Shown one piece after another: positions 12,185 through 20,290 of a stretch of DNA of 58,339 nt (position 1 is the first letter of the stretch; every line of letters begins with the position of its first letter). The translations under genes were made by a program, and so were the position numbers. The DNA comes from Lysobacteraceae bacterium. Its GTDB lineage: Bacteria > Pseudomonadota > Gammaproteobacteria > Xanthomonadales > Ahniellaceae. The notes below the pieces were generated by a model. It had not been told where the DNA came from. It worked only from the letters and a program-made list of their open reading frames with translations, and did not search any database. The stretch is taken from NCBI GenBank assembly GCA_002995625.1, contig PVBP01000011.1:1-58339 (forward strand). The letters are read 5' to 3'.

Positions 12185-13111
12185 ATGGCATCGGCCGTCG
12201 CGTCCTCGGCGCCGGCTGCCCGGAACGTGCTCCGGGCGATCGGCCTCGCGCTGTGGCTGATCCTCGCGACCGGCGCCGCGCACGCGGAGGCGCCCGCCGC
12301 GCTGACCGAACCGGTGGTCGATCGCACCGGCACCCTGGCGCCGGGCGAGATCGCCGCGCTGCGCGCGAAGATCGATGCGATCGCGTCGCGCAAGGGCAGC
12401 CAGGTGGCGGTGCTGATGGTCGAGACCACGGAGCCGCTGGCGATCGAGCCCTACGCGCTCGCGGTCGCCGAGGCGACGCGGCTCGGCCGGGCCGGCGTCG
12501 ATGACGGCGTGCTGATCGTGGTCGCCAAGCGCGACCGCGCGGTCCGGATCGAGGTCGGCCGCGGGCTCGAGGGCGCGATTCCGGATGCGATCGCGAGTCG
12601 CATCATCCGCGAATACCTCGGGCCGAGGTTCCGGGCCGGCGACTACGCCGGGGGTCTCGGCGAGGCGATCGACGCGCTCGGCCGGCTGATCGACGGCGAG
12701 CCGCTGCCGGCGCCGCTCGATGCGCACGCGGCGCGGGATCGCAGCGACGTTCCGGAAGGACTCGACTTCTACCTCGCGCTGTTCCTCGGTGCCTTCGTCG
12801 CCGCGTTCGTCGCCGGTTTCGGCCTGTCGCGCGGCGTGCGGGTCGCGGTCGCGGGCGCGGTCGCCGCGCTGGTCGCCGGCGCCGCGCTGAAGACGCTGGT
12901 GGCGATCGTGGCGGCCGCGATCGCGGCCGCGGTGTTCTCGCTGTTCGACGGCATCGGTCGCGGCGGGATCATCGGGCCGCGCGGGCGGGGCCGGGGAGGG
13001 TGGGGCGGCGGTGGGAGCTTCGGTGGTGGATCGGGCGGCGGATGGTCGGGCGGCGGCTGGTCGGGCGGCGGCGGCAGCTTCGGCGGCGGGGGAGCCTCCG
13101 GCCGATGGTGA
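12185..13111 (+). CDS. TPM-domain membrane protein (YgcG family)
   Basis: A 308-residue protein. A signal peptide (about residues 1-35, ending GAAHA) precedes a TPM domain (about 38-165) with the family features LTEPVVDRTGTLAPGE, SQVAVLMVETTEP, DDGVLIVVAKRDRAVRIEVG and GLEGAIPDAIASRIIREY. Two hydrophobic segments follow (about 195-215 and 220-255), and the tail is almost pure Gly/Ser/Trp (GGGSFGGGSGGGWSGGGW), as usual in YgcG proteins. It is the second gene of the LemA operon. A role in membrane-associated protein turnover or phosphatase activity has been suggested for TPM domains elsewhere; nothing here decides the matter. Confidence 0.9.
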   Translation: MASAVASSAPAARNVLRAIGLALWLILATGAAHAEAPAALTEPVVDRTGTLAPGEIAALRAKIDAIASRKGSQVAVLMVETTEPLAIEPYALAVAEATRLGRAGVDDGVLIVVAKRDRAVRIEVGRGLEGAIPDAIASRIIREYLGPRFRAGDYAGGLGEAIDALGRLIDGEPLPAPLDAHAARDRSDVPEGLDFYLALFLGAFVAAFVAGFGLSRGVRVAVAGAVAALVAGAALKTLVAIVAAAIAAAVFSLFDGIGRGGIIGPRGRGRGGWGGGGSFGGGSGGGWSGGGWSGGGGSFGGGGASGRW

Positions 13112-13617
13112 GCGCGAACCGCTGGCATCGCCTGTGGCGCAACCTCGTCGCCGAGCGCGGCCTCGCGCGCCGGGCCTTCGACGACGCCGCGCTGGCGCGG
13201 ATCGAACAGGCGGTGCGCGACGCCGAGGCCGGACATGGCGCCGAGATCGTCGTCGCCTACGAGACCCGGCTCTCGCCCGCCGAGGTGCTGCGCGGCGTCG
13301 CCCCACGCGATCGGGCGCTCGCGGCGTTCGCCGAGCTCGGCGTCTGGGACACCGAGCGCAACAGCGGCGTGCTCGTCTACCTGCTGCTGGCCGAGCACGC
13401 GATCGAGATCGTCGCCGATCGCGGCGTCGCGGCCTTGGTCGCGGAGTCCGACTGGGCCGAGCCGATCGCGCGCGTGCGCGAGGGCTTCCTCGGAGGCGAT
13501 CCGGCAGGCGGCCTGGTCGCGGGGATCGGCGCGATCGCGACACTGCTCGCGCAGCGCCTGCCGATCGCCGCCGCGAATCCCAACGAGCGCGCCGACCGGC
13601 CGGTGCGACTGCGCTGA
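13105..13617 (+). CDS. Second TPM-domain protein, cytoplasmic or periplasmic
   Basis: A 170-residue second TPM-domain protein, with AEIVVAYETRLSPAEVLRG, NSGVLVYLLLAEHAIEIVADRGVA and IARVREGFLGGDPAGGLVAGI. It has no evident signal peptide, though a hydrophobic C-terminal helix (LVAGIGAIATLLAQRLP) could associate with the membrane. Its ATG lies seven bases before the end of the previous gene, so translation is coupled. The frame stays open further upstream, but that extension is a shadow of the Gly-rich tail of the previous protein and is rejected. LemA followed by two TPM genes, one with and one without a signal, is a recurrent layout in proteobacteria. Confidence 0.88.
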   Translation: MVSANRWHRLWRNLVAERGLARRAFDDAALARIEQAVRDAEAGHGAEIVVAYETRLSPAEVLRGVAPRDRALAAFAELGVWDTERNSGVLVYLLLAEHAIEIVADRGVAALVAESDWAEPIARVREGFLGGDPAGGLVAGIGAIATLLAQRLPIAAANPNERADRPVRLR

Positions 13618-13669
13618 TACCCTTTGCGGCCCGCGCGCTCGCGCATCGATACGGGCACGGTAGGCATCG

Positions 13670-14656
13670 ATGAAGCTCGGCAGTCTCAAGGAGGGTGGGC
13701 GCGACGGCACGCTGGTCGTCGTCAGTCGCGATCTCGCGCGCGCGGTGCGCGCCACCGGCATCGCGCAGACGCTGCAGGGCGCGCTCGAGGACTGGGAGCG
13801 CGCCGCGCCGCGACTCAACGCGCTGGCCGAGGATCTCGAGGCCGGTCGGGCCGCCGGGGCCTTCGCGCTCGACCACGCCAGCCTCGCGGCGCCGCTGCCC
13901 CGCGCCTACGAGTTCGTCGATGGCAGCGCCTACCTGCCGCACGTCGAGCGCGTGCGCCGCGCGCGCGGGGCCGAGGTGCCGGCGAGCTTCTACACCGACC
14001 CGCTGATGTACCAGGCGACCAGCGCCGGCTTCCACGGGCCGCGCGACGACGTGCCGGTGGTCTCCGAGGATTACGGCATCGATCTCGAGGCCGAGATCGT
14101 CGTCGTGACCGACGACGTGCCGATGGCGGTGACGGCCGAGGCGGCCGCCGGGCACATCCAGCTGGTGGGCCTCGTCAACGACGTCAGCCTGCGCAACCTG
14201 ATCCCGGACGAGCTCGCGAAGGGCTTCGGCTTCCTGCAGTCGAAGCCGCGTTCGACGCTCTCGCCGGTGTTCGCGACCCCGGACGAGCTCGGCGACGCCT
14301 GGCGCGGGTCGAAGCTCCACCTGCCGCTGGTCACCCACATCAACGGCGAGTGGTTCGGCGCGCCCGAGGCCGGCGTCGACATGCAGTTCTCGTTCGCGCA
14401 GCTGATCGCGCACGCGGCCAGGACCCGCCCGCTGTCGGCCGGCACGATCGTCGGCTCCGGCACGATCGCGAACCAGGACGAAGGCAAGGGCGCCTCGTGC
14501 CTGGCCGAGCGGCGCACGCTCGAGGTACTGCGCGACGGCCGGGCGAGCACGCCGTTCCTGCGCTTCGGCGATCGGGTGCGGATCGAGATGCTGGACCGCG
14601 CCGGACGGAGTATTTTCGGCGCCATCGACCAGCGCATCGTGCGCCACGGCGCATAG
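13670..14656 (+). CDS. Fumarylacetoacetate hydrolase family protein
   Basis: A 328-residue FAH-superfamily enzyme. The metal-binding core is visible as DYGIDLEAEIVVVTDDVPM (acidic ligands), followed by QLVGLVNDVSLRNLIPDE and KPRSTLSPVFATPDELGD. The C-terminal VGSGTIANQDEGKGASCLAE is the usual active-site block of fumarylacetoacetases from this type of proteobacteria. In tyrosine breakdown the enzyme splits fumarylacetoacetate to fumarate and acetoacetate. The next gene, 32 bp downstream, is maleylacetoacetate isomerase, the preceding step, which strongly supports the assignment. The upstream enzymes of the pathway (HPD, HmgA) are not in the window. Confidence 0.9.
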   Translation: MKLGSLKEGGRDGTLVVVSRDLARAVRATGIAQTLQGALEDWERAAPRLNALAEDLEAGRAAGAFALDHASLAAPLPRAYEFVDGSAYLPHVERVRRARGAEVPASFYTDPLMYQATSAGFHGPRDDVPVVSEDYGIDLEAEIVVVTDDVPMAVTAEAAAGHIQLVGLVNDVSLRNLIPDELAKGFGFLQSKPRSTLSPVFATPDELGDAWRGSKLHLPLVTHINGEWFGAPEAGVDMQFSFAQLIAHAARTRPLSAGTIVGSGTIANQDEGKGASCLAERRTLEVLRDGRASTPFLRFGDRVRIEMLDRAGRSIFGAIDQRIVRHGA

Positions 14657-14688
14657 CGCGGCATCATCGGACGATCGGGAGGACAACG

Positions 14689-15351
14689 ATGGCCAGCCTG
14701 CTGAAGCTGCATTCCTACTGGCGTTCCAGCGCGTCGTACCGGGTGCGGATCGCGCTGAACCTCAAGGGACTCGCGTACGAGATCGTGCCGGTCAACATCG
14801 CGCCGGGCGTGAGCGAGCAGCTGACCGACGCGTTCCGCCGCCACAACCCGCAGCGACTGGTGCCGATCCTGGTCGATGGCGAGCGCGTGTTCCGCCAGTC
14901 GCTCGCGATCATCGAGTACCTCGACGAGGCCTACCCCGGTCCGGCGCTGCTGCCGTCCGCGGCACGCGACCGCGCGCGCGCGCGCGCGATCGCGCAGCTG
15001 GTCGCGTGCGAGATGCAGCCGATGCAGAACCTCCGCGTCCTGCGCCATCTCGAGGGCGAGTACGGGCTCGACGAAGGGCGCCGGTCCGACTGGGTCCGGC
15101 ACTGGATCGTCGAGGGCTTCAGCGCGCTCGAGGATCTGATCGCCGGAAATCCGTCGACCGGCGACTTCTGCGAGGGCAACTCGCCGACGGTCGCCGACAT
15201 CTGCCTCGTGCCGCAGTGCTATGCGGCCCGCCGGTTCGGGGTCGACCTCGCGCGCTTTCCGACGATCGCCGCGATCGACGCCCGGTGCCGGGCGCTGCCA
15301 GCCTTCGCGGCGGCCGCGCCGGAGGCGCAGCCCGACGCGCCGCGCGACTGA
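14689..15351 (+). CDS. maiA: Maleylacetoacetate isomerase (zeta-class GST)
   Basis: A 220-residue zeta-class glutathione transferase that isomerises maleylacetoacetate to fumarylacetoacetate. The thioredoxin-fold half has the family active-site segment LHSYWRSSASYRVRIAL; here the usual SSCS appears as SSAS, so the serine pair is kept but the cysteine is alanine. Further matches are NPQRLVPILVDGERVFRQS and SLAIIEYLDEAYPG. The all-helical C-terminal domain includes SPTVADICLVPQCYAARRFG. A GGGAGGA site precedes the ATG. It shares a transcript with the FAH-family gene and is followed by a strong hairpin terminator. Confidence 0.94.
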   Translation: MASLLKLHSYWRSSASYRVRIALNLKGLAYEIVPVNIAPGVSEQLTDAFRRHNPQRLVPILVDGERVFRQSLAIIEYLDEAYPGPALLPSAARDRARARAIAQLVACEMQPMQNLRVLRHLEGEYGLDEGRRSDWVRHWIVEGFSALEDLIAGNPSTGDFCEGNSPTVADICLVPQCYAARRFGVDLARFPTIAAIDARCRALPAFAAAAPEAQPDAPRD

Positions 15352-15391
15352 GGACGGCCGGCCCACCGCGGGCCGACAGCCTTCCGAAACG

Positions 15392-15419
15392 CGACGGGGC
15401 CGCTCGCGCGGCCCCGTCG
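15392..15419. terminator. Bidirectional hairpin terminator between convergent genes
   Basis: A perfect 12-bp inverted repeat (CGACGGGGCCGC, loop TCGC, then its complement) lies between the end of maiA and the end of the convergent lipoprotein gene. It has no long T run on either strand, as is common in GC-rich genomes, but the position and stem strength make a shared terminator the best reading. Confidence 0.75.
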
Positions 15420-15447
15420 GTTCGATGCGGAGGGCGAGGCTCGAGCG

Positions 15448-15813
15448 TCAGCCGCCCGGCTTGTCCTCGCTCGCCTTTTCCTTCATCTCCTCGGCCTTCT
15501 CCTTCAGCGCTTCGCCGGCTTCCTCGAGCTTCTGGCCGGTGGCCTCGGCAGCCTCGGCGGCCTTCTGGGTCATCGCGTCGGCGGCCTCGGAGGTCGCCTG
15601 CGCGGCCTGCTCGGCCGCCTCGGCGGTGGCCTGCGCCGCCTGCTCGGTGGCCGCGGCGGCGGCGTCGGCCGCCTGCTTCACCTCCTCGGCGGCGCGCTGG
15701 GCGGCGGCCTTGGCTTCCTCGGCAGCCTTCTGCGCGTCTTCCTGCTGCTTCGGACTGCAGGCGGCGAGGGCGACGGCCGCGAGCGCGGCCACGACGATCG
15801 GAGCAAGCTTCAT
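15448..15813 (-). CDS. Small Ala/Glu-rich helical lipoprotein
   Basis: A 121-residue predicted lipoprotein. The signal is MKLAPIVVAALAAVALAAC with the acylated cysteine at residue 19. The mature part is one long low-complexity helix of Ala, Glu, Lys and Gln repeats (QKAAEEAKAAAQRAAEEV, ATAEAAEQAAQATSEAAD) with a charged tail (LKEKAEEMKEKASEDKPGG). An 11-residue periodicity (AAEQAAQATxEA) suggests a coiled coil or an apolipoprotein-like surface helix, comparable in style to Lpp or LEA-type proteins. An AGAGGA site precedes the start. It is a single-gene unit ending at the shared terminator. Its function is unknown; envelope spacing or stress protection are guesses. Confidence 0.82.
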   Translation of the reverse strand: MKLAPIVVAALAAVALAACSPKQQEDAQKAAEEAKAAAQRAAEEVKQAADAAAAATEQAAQATAEAAEQAAQATSEAADAMTQKAAEAAEATGQKLEEAGEALKEKAEEMKEKASEDKPGG

Positions 15814-15910
15814 GTCGATTTCCTCTGCTGGGTTTCGGACGGTCGATCGGCCCATCCGGGCCGACCGGCACGGTATAGGTTCGCCGTGGACGCGAGTTGT
15901 ACCCGAAAGT

Positions 15911-17089
15911 TCACGGGACTTCCACGGCCAGCGCGGTCGCCTCGCCGCCGCCGATGCACAGGCTGGCGACGCCGCGCCGGGCGCCGCGTGCCAGCAGGGC
16001 ATGGACCAGCGTCACGACGATCCGGGCGCCGGACGCGCCGATCGGGTGCCCGAGCGCGCAGGCGCCGCCATGGACGTTGAGGCGGTCGTGCGGGATGCCA
16101 AGCTCGCGCATCGGCGCCATCGCGACCACCGCGAAGGCCTCGTTGACCTCGTAGAGGTCCACGTCGGCGGCCTTCCATCCGGCCTTGCCGAGCACGGCCT
16201 GGATCGCGCCGACCGGGGCGGTCGTGAACCATTCCGGCGCCTGCGAGTGGGTCGCGTGGGCGACGATCCGCGCGAGCGGCTTCGCGCCCTGCGCGGCGGC
16301 CTCGGCCTCGCGCATCAGCACCAGCGCCGCGGCCCCGTCCGAGATCTTCGACGACGAGGCCGCCGTGATCGTCCCGTCCTTCTTGAACGCTGGACGCAGG
16401 GCCGGGATCTTCGCCAGATCGATCTTCCCGGGCTCCTCGTCGGTGGTCACGACCACCTCGCCCTTGCGGCCCGCGACCTTGACCGGGGCGATCTCGGCAC
16501 TGAAGGCGCCCGATGCGATCGCGGCCTGCGCGCGGCGCGCGGATTCGGCGGCGAAGGCGTCCTGCTCCTCGCGCGTGAACGAATACTTCGCCGCGCACTG
16601 CTCTCCGAAGACCCCCATCGCCTGCTTGTCGTAGGGGTTCATCAGGCCGTCCCACGCCATGTGGTCGACGAGTTCGGCGTTGCCGTAGCGGATGCCGGTC
16701 CGCGAGTTCGGCACCAGGTGCGGGGCGTTGGTCATCGATTCCATGCCCGCCGCGACGACGACGTCGGCCGAGCCGGCGCGGATCAGGTCGTGCCCGAGCA
16801 TGATCGCCTTCATCCCGGAGCCGCAGACCTTGTTGATCGTGGTCGCGCCGGCCGAGACCGGGATCCCGGCACCGAGCAGGGCCTGGCGGGCCGGAGCCTG
16901 CCCGAGGTTCGCTGGCAGCACGCAGCCGACGATGCCCTCGGAGACCCGGGCCGGATCGATCCCGGCGTGCTCGATCGCACCGCGGATCGCCGCGGCGCCG
17001 AGTTCGGTCGCCGGAACGCCGGTGAACTGGCCCAGCATGGAACCGATCGCGGTGCGCCTGGCACCGACGATCACGATCGCGTCGCTCAT
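15911..17089 (-). CDS. Acetyl-CoA acetyltransferase (thiolase)
   Basis: A 392-residue thiolase of the acetoacetyl-CoA-forming (biosynthetic) type. The acyl-accepting cysteine is Cys89 in INKVCGSGMKA. The other active-site residues are in YEVNEAFAV, the GHPIGASGAR histidine motif and CIGGGEATA. The frame is open far upstream, but the ATG at 17089 starts with the family N-terminus (MSDAIVIVGARRTAIG) and has a GGAGGAA site, so it is the real start. It is divergent from the histidine kinase at 17216. The enzyme could serve ketone body or leucine-derived acetoacetyl-CoA cleavage or polyhydroxyalkanoate synthesis; neighbouring acetoacetate-producing genes (FAH, leucine genes) favour breakdown. Confidence 0.93.
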   Translation of the reverse strand: MSDAIVIVGARRTAIGSMLGQFTGVPATELGAAAIRGAIEHAGIDPARVSEGIVGCVLPANLGQAPARQALLGAGIPVSAGATTINKVCGSGMKAIMLGHDLIRAGSADVVVAAGMESMTNAPHLVPNSRTGIRYGNAELVDHMAWDGLMNPYDKQAMGVFGEQCAAKYSFTREEQDAFAAESARRAQAAIASGAFSAEIAPVKVAGRKGEVVVTTDEEPGKIDLAKIPALRPAFKKDGTITAASSSKISDGAAALVLMREAEAAAQGAKPLARIVAHATHSQAPEWFTTAPVGAIQAVLGKAGWKAADVDLYEVNEAFAVVAMAPMRELGIPHDRLNVHGGACALGHPIGASGARIVVTLVHALLARGARRGVASLCIGGGEATALAVEVP

Positions 17090-17215
17090 GGTTGCTTCCT
17101 CCACGGATCGGTCGGACGGACGGATGGTGGAGCATATTGCACCGCAGCACATCGCGGCGTCCGCCCCGACCACATCCGGGTTGCCACGACGCCTGCGGGG
17201 CGCCAAGGTTGTGCG

Positions 17216-18652
17216 ATGGACGGTCTCGACGCATCGCAGGTCCAGCTCGCGCTGCTGGCGTTGCTGGCCGGTCTCGCGCTGACGCTCGGCTGGCGCCTCC
17301 GGCGCCTGCGGCGCCGCGCCGCGCGCGAGGTCGACGCCGCCGCCGAGCGGTTGCGCCTCGCCCTGTGGGGCACCGGCGACGAGCTGTGGGACTGGGACCT
17401 CGCCGGCAACCGGGTCCAGCGCCTGAATCCGATGCGGCACATGCTGGCGGGGGTGAACGAGATCGTCGACGCCCAGGCGGTGCTCGCCTACATCCACCCC
17501 GACGACGTCGAATCGACCCTGCGTGCGATCACCGCGCATCTCAAGGGCGAGTCCGACCACGTCGACACGGTCTACCGGGCGCGCGACGTCGACGGCGCCT
17601 GGCGCTGGCTGCGCGCGCGCGGCCGGGTGACCGCGCGCGGTCCCGACGGTCGTGCGCTGCGCATCGTCGGCACGACCGAGGACATCACGACCTTCAAGCA
17701 TGCCGAGGCCGAGCTCGCGCGGGCCAACGAGCAGCTCGAGCAGCGCGTCTACGAGCGCACGATCGACCTCGAGATCGCGCGCGACGCCGCCGAGCAGTCG
17801 CTCGCCGACCTGCGCGCAACCCGCGAGCAGCTGGTCCAGGCCGAGAAGCTCGCGGCGCTCGGCGGGCTCGTCGCCGGCGTGGCCCACGAGATCAACACGC
17901 CGCTCGGCGTCGCGGTGACCGCCGCCTCGCACCTCGACGGCGAGGTCGCCCGGGTGGCGGACCTCGACCGTGAGGGCCGGCTCGCGCGGGCCGATTTCGA
18001 CGCCTTCCTCGCGGCGGTGCGGGACGGCTCCGCGCTCGTGCTGCGCAACCTGCGCCGCGCCGAGGCGCTGGTGCGCGGCTTCAAGCAGGTCGCGGCCGAC
18101 CAGGCCAGCGGCGAGCGCCGCGTGATCGCGCTCGGTCCCTACCTCGACGAAGTGCTGGCCTCGCTGCGTCCGACCTTCCGGCGGAAGCCCTGGGTGATCG
18201 ATCTCGACTGCGAGGATGGCCTGGTGCTCGACACCTGGCCCGGCGCGATCTACCAGGTGATCGTGAACCTCGTGATGAATGCGATCGTGCACGGCTTCGC
18301 CGGCCGCGACGCCGGCCGCGTGCAGATCGTCGCGCGGGGCGTCGACGACGGCGTGGCGATCGAGGTCCACGACGACGGCTGCGGCATGGCCGAGGACGTG
18401 CGGCGCAGGATCTTCGAGCCCTTCTACACGACCCGTCGCGGGCAGGGCGGGACCGGCCTTGGCCTGCACATCGCGTGGAATCTCGTGACCCGGACCCTCG
18501 GAGGGCGCATCGAGGTCGACAGCGAGCCCGGGCGCGGCACGCGCTTCCGGATCACGCTGCCGAGGGTGGCGCCGGCCCCGGCCGGCGCCGAGACCGGCGC
18601 CGGCGAGCCGGAGCGCGCCGCGGCCCGGGAACCGCCGGCGCAGGGGACGTGA
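17216..18652 (+). CDS. Membrane-anchored PAS sensor histidine kinase
   Basis: A 478-residue sensor kinase. One N-terminal membrane helix (about residues 9-27, LALLALLAGLALTLGW) is followed by a PAS domain of the PAS_3 type (about 45-160, ending LRIVGTTEDITTFKHAE). A coiled-coil (160-205) leads to the dimerisation domain with the phosphoacceptor His224 in VAGVAHEINTPLG. The ATPase domain contains VNLVMNAIVHGF, HDDGCGM and GQGGTGLGLHIAWNLV. The NTPLG form of the H-box is typical of the class with long HisKA inserts. The gene runs tail to tail with the HD-GYP response regulator, seven bases apart, so they probably form a signalling pair made from separate transcripts. Confidence 0.93.
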   Translation: MDGLDASQVQLALLALLAGLALTLGWRLRRLRRRAAREVDAAAERLRLALWGTGDELWDWDLAGNRVQRLNPMRHMLAGVNEIVDAQAVLAYIHPDDVESTLRAITAHLKGESDHVDTVYRARDVDGAWRWLRARGRVTARGPDGRALRIVGTTEDITTFKHAEAELARANEQLEQRVYERTIDLEIARDAAEQSLADLRATREQLVQAEKLAALGGLVAGVAHEINTPLGVAVTAASHLDGEVARVADLDREGRLARADFDAFLAAVRDGSALVLRNLRRAEALVRGFKQVAADQASGERRVIALGPYLDEVLASLRPTFRRKPWVIDLDCEDGLVLDTWPGAIYQVIVNLVMNAIVHGFAGRDAGRVQIVARGVDDGVAIEVHDDGCGMAEDVRRRIFEPFYTTRRGQGGTGLGLHIAWNLVTRTLGGRIEVDSEPGRGTRFRITLPRVAPAPAGAETGAGEPERAAAREPPAQGT

Positions 18653-18659
18653 CGCCCGC

Positions 18660-20165
18660 TCAGTCCGGGAACTCGCGCCGGATCGCCTCGGCCTCGTCCC
18701 AGTGCGCGAACAGCAGGTCGACCAGCCGCGGCTCGAACTTGATGCCGGACTGGGCGGCGAGGTAACGGCGGATCTCGTCCGGCGGCCATGGCGCCTTGTA
18801 GCAGCGACGGCTGCCGAGCGCGTCGTAGACGTCGGCCAGCATCGTGATCCGGCCGCTGATCGGAATCGCCTCGCCGGCGAGGCCCGCCGGGTAGCCCGAG
18901 CCGTCCCAGTTCTCGTGGTGGCTGCCGGCGATCTCGGCCGCGAGCATCAGCAGCGGCCGTGCCGACGACGCCAGCATCCGGCGGCCGATGTCGGCATGGG
19001 TGCGCATGATCCGCGTCTCCTCGGCGTCGTGCGGGCCCGGCTTGTTGAGGATCGCGTCGGGGATGCCGATCTTGCCGATGTCGTGCAGCGGCGCGGCGAG
19101 CCGCAGGTCCTCCACGGTGCGGTCGTCGAGGCCGCAGCGCGCGGCAAGCAGCCCGGCGAGCAGCCCCACGCGCTTGACGTGCGCGGCGGTTTCGCCGGAC
19201 CGGCTCTCGGCCGCGCCGGCCAGCAGGCAGATCATCTCGAGCTGCGCGTCGACGATCTCCTGGTGCAATGCGAGGTTCTCGTAGCCGATCGAGACGTTGG
19301 TGCAGAACACCTCGACCAGCTTGTAGTCGAGATCCGAGAGACGCCAGGTCTCGCCGACGTAGAGCAGGCTTTCGGCCTTGCGCGAATCGACGAAGTGCAG
19401 CACGTAGTGGTCGTCGCGGAACAGGTGGCGCTTGCTGCGGAAGGCCTCGCGCAGCGAGGCCGAGATGCGGTCGGGCAGGGCCTGCTCGGCATTGCGGTCG
19501 GTGTACGCGGCGAAGTCGCCGGTCGCGGCCGCGACCGGGAAATGCTCGGGCTCGTCGGTCCCGGGCGTCGGAATGCGGCAGTAGAGCGCGCCGCGGTGCA
19601 CGCCGACCAGCGCGGTCAGCTGCGCGAGCACCGCCGAGGCGAACTCGCCGCGCTTCTCGACCGAGAAGATCGAGGCCGAGGCCTCGATCACGCGCTCGAG
19701 GCCGCGCTTGTTGGCCTCGATGACCATGATGTCGCGATACGCGCGCAGCGCCGCGTACAGCATCGTCGTCAGCTTCTGCGCCGTGAGCTCGGTCTTTTCC
19801 TTGTAGTCGTTGATGTCATAGCTCCGGATCACGTCCTGCTCCGGTGCCTGGCCCGGCTGGCCGGTGCGCAGCACGATCCGGATGAAGCGGTTGCCGAGCG
19901 TCTCGCGCGCGTAGCGCACGACCTCGAGTCCCGCCTGCTCGGTTTCCATCACGACGTCGAGCAGCATCAGCGCGAGGTCCGGGTGCGCGCCGAGCATCGC
20001 GCGCGCCTCGGACGCCGAGTGCGCCGAGAGGATCTCGAGCGGCCGGTCCTCGAACCGGAAGCCGCGGAGCACGAGCCGGGTGACGGCGTGCACCTCGGGC
20101 TCGTCGTCGACGACCAGCACCTTCCAGGGATTCTCCGCCGGTGCGGGCGCGCTCGCGAACTCCAT
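18660..20165 (-). CDS. Response regulator with DUF3369 and HD-GYP phosphodiesterase domain
   Basis: A 501-residue regulator. The receiver domain (about residues 15-140) has the acidic pair in VVDDEPE and the phosphoacceptor Asp70 in LALMLLDVVME. A DUF3369 domain follows (about 165-310), and then an HD-GYP domain with LHDIGKIGIPDAIL, HADIGRRML, and HHENWDGSGYPAGLAGEAIP, all metal and GYP residues intact. The expected activity is hydrolysis of cyclic di-GMP in the cytoplasm in response to phosphorylation. The likely partner is the convergent histidine kinase at 17216. The start is the ATG directly before the receiver domain; the open frame upstream is not supported. Confidence 0.94.
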   Translation of the reverse strand: MEFASAPAPAENPWKVLVVDDEPEVHAVTRLVLRGFRFEDRPLEILSAHSASEARAMLGAHPDLALMLLDVVMETEQAGLEVVRYARETLGNRFIRIVLRTGQPGQAPEQDVIRSYDINDYKEKTELTAQKLTTMLYAALRAYRDIMVIEANKRGLERVIEASASIFSVEKRGEFASAVLAQLTALVGVHRGALYCRIPTPGTDEPEHFPVAAATGDFAAYTDRNAEQALPDRISASLREAFRSKRHLFRDDHYVLHFVDSRKAESLLYVGETWRLSDLDYKLVEVFCTNVSIGYENLALHQEIVDAQLEMICLLAGAAESRSGETAAHVKRVGLLAGLLAARCGLDDRTVEDLRLAAPLHDIGKIGIPDAILNKPGPHDAEETRIMRTHADIGRRMLASSARPLLMLAAEIAGSHHENWDGSGYPAGLAGEAIPISGRITMLADVYDALGSRRCYKAPWPPDEIRRYLAAQSGIKFEPRLVDLLFAHWDEAEAIRREFPD

Positions 20166-20290
20166 GGACCCGTTCCCCCGAAGGGCCACCATCGCGCCCA
20201 AGGCTACCGCCTCGCGGTCCGATCCGGGTGGGGACGCGGGCACTGGACGACGGCTCGGAACTGCGCCATTGTCCGCGGCTTTGGCGGCCC

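Noticed and set aside
17090-18469. Upstream extension of the thiolase frame.
   Set aside because: It is antisense to the histidine kinase; the thiolase family N-terminus begins at 17089 after a strong ribosome site.
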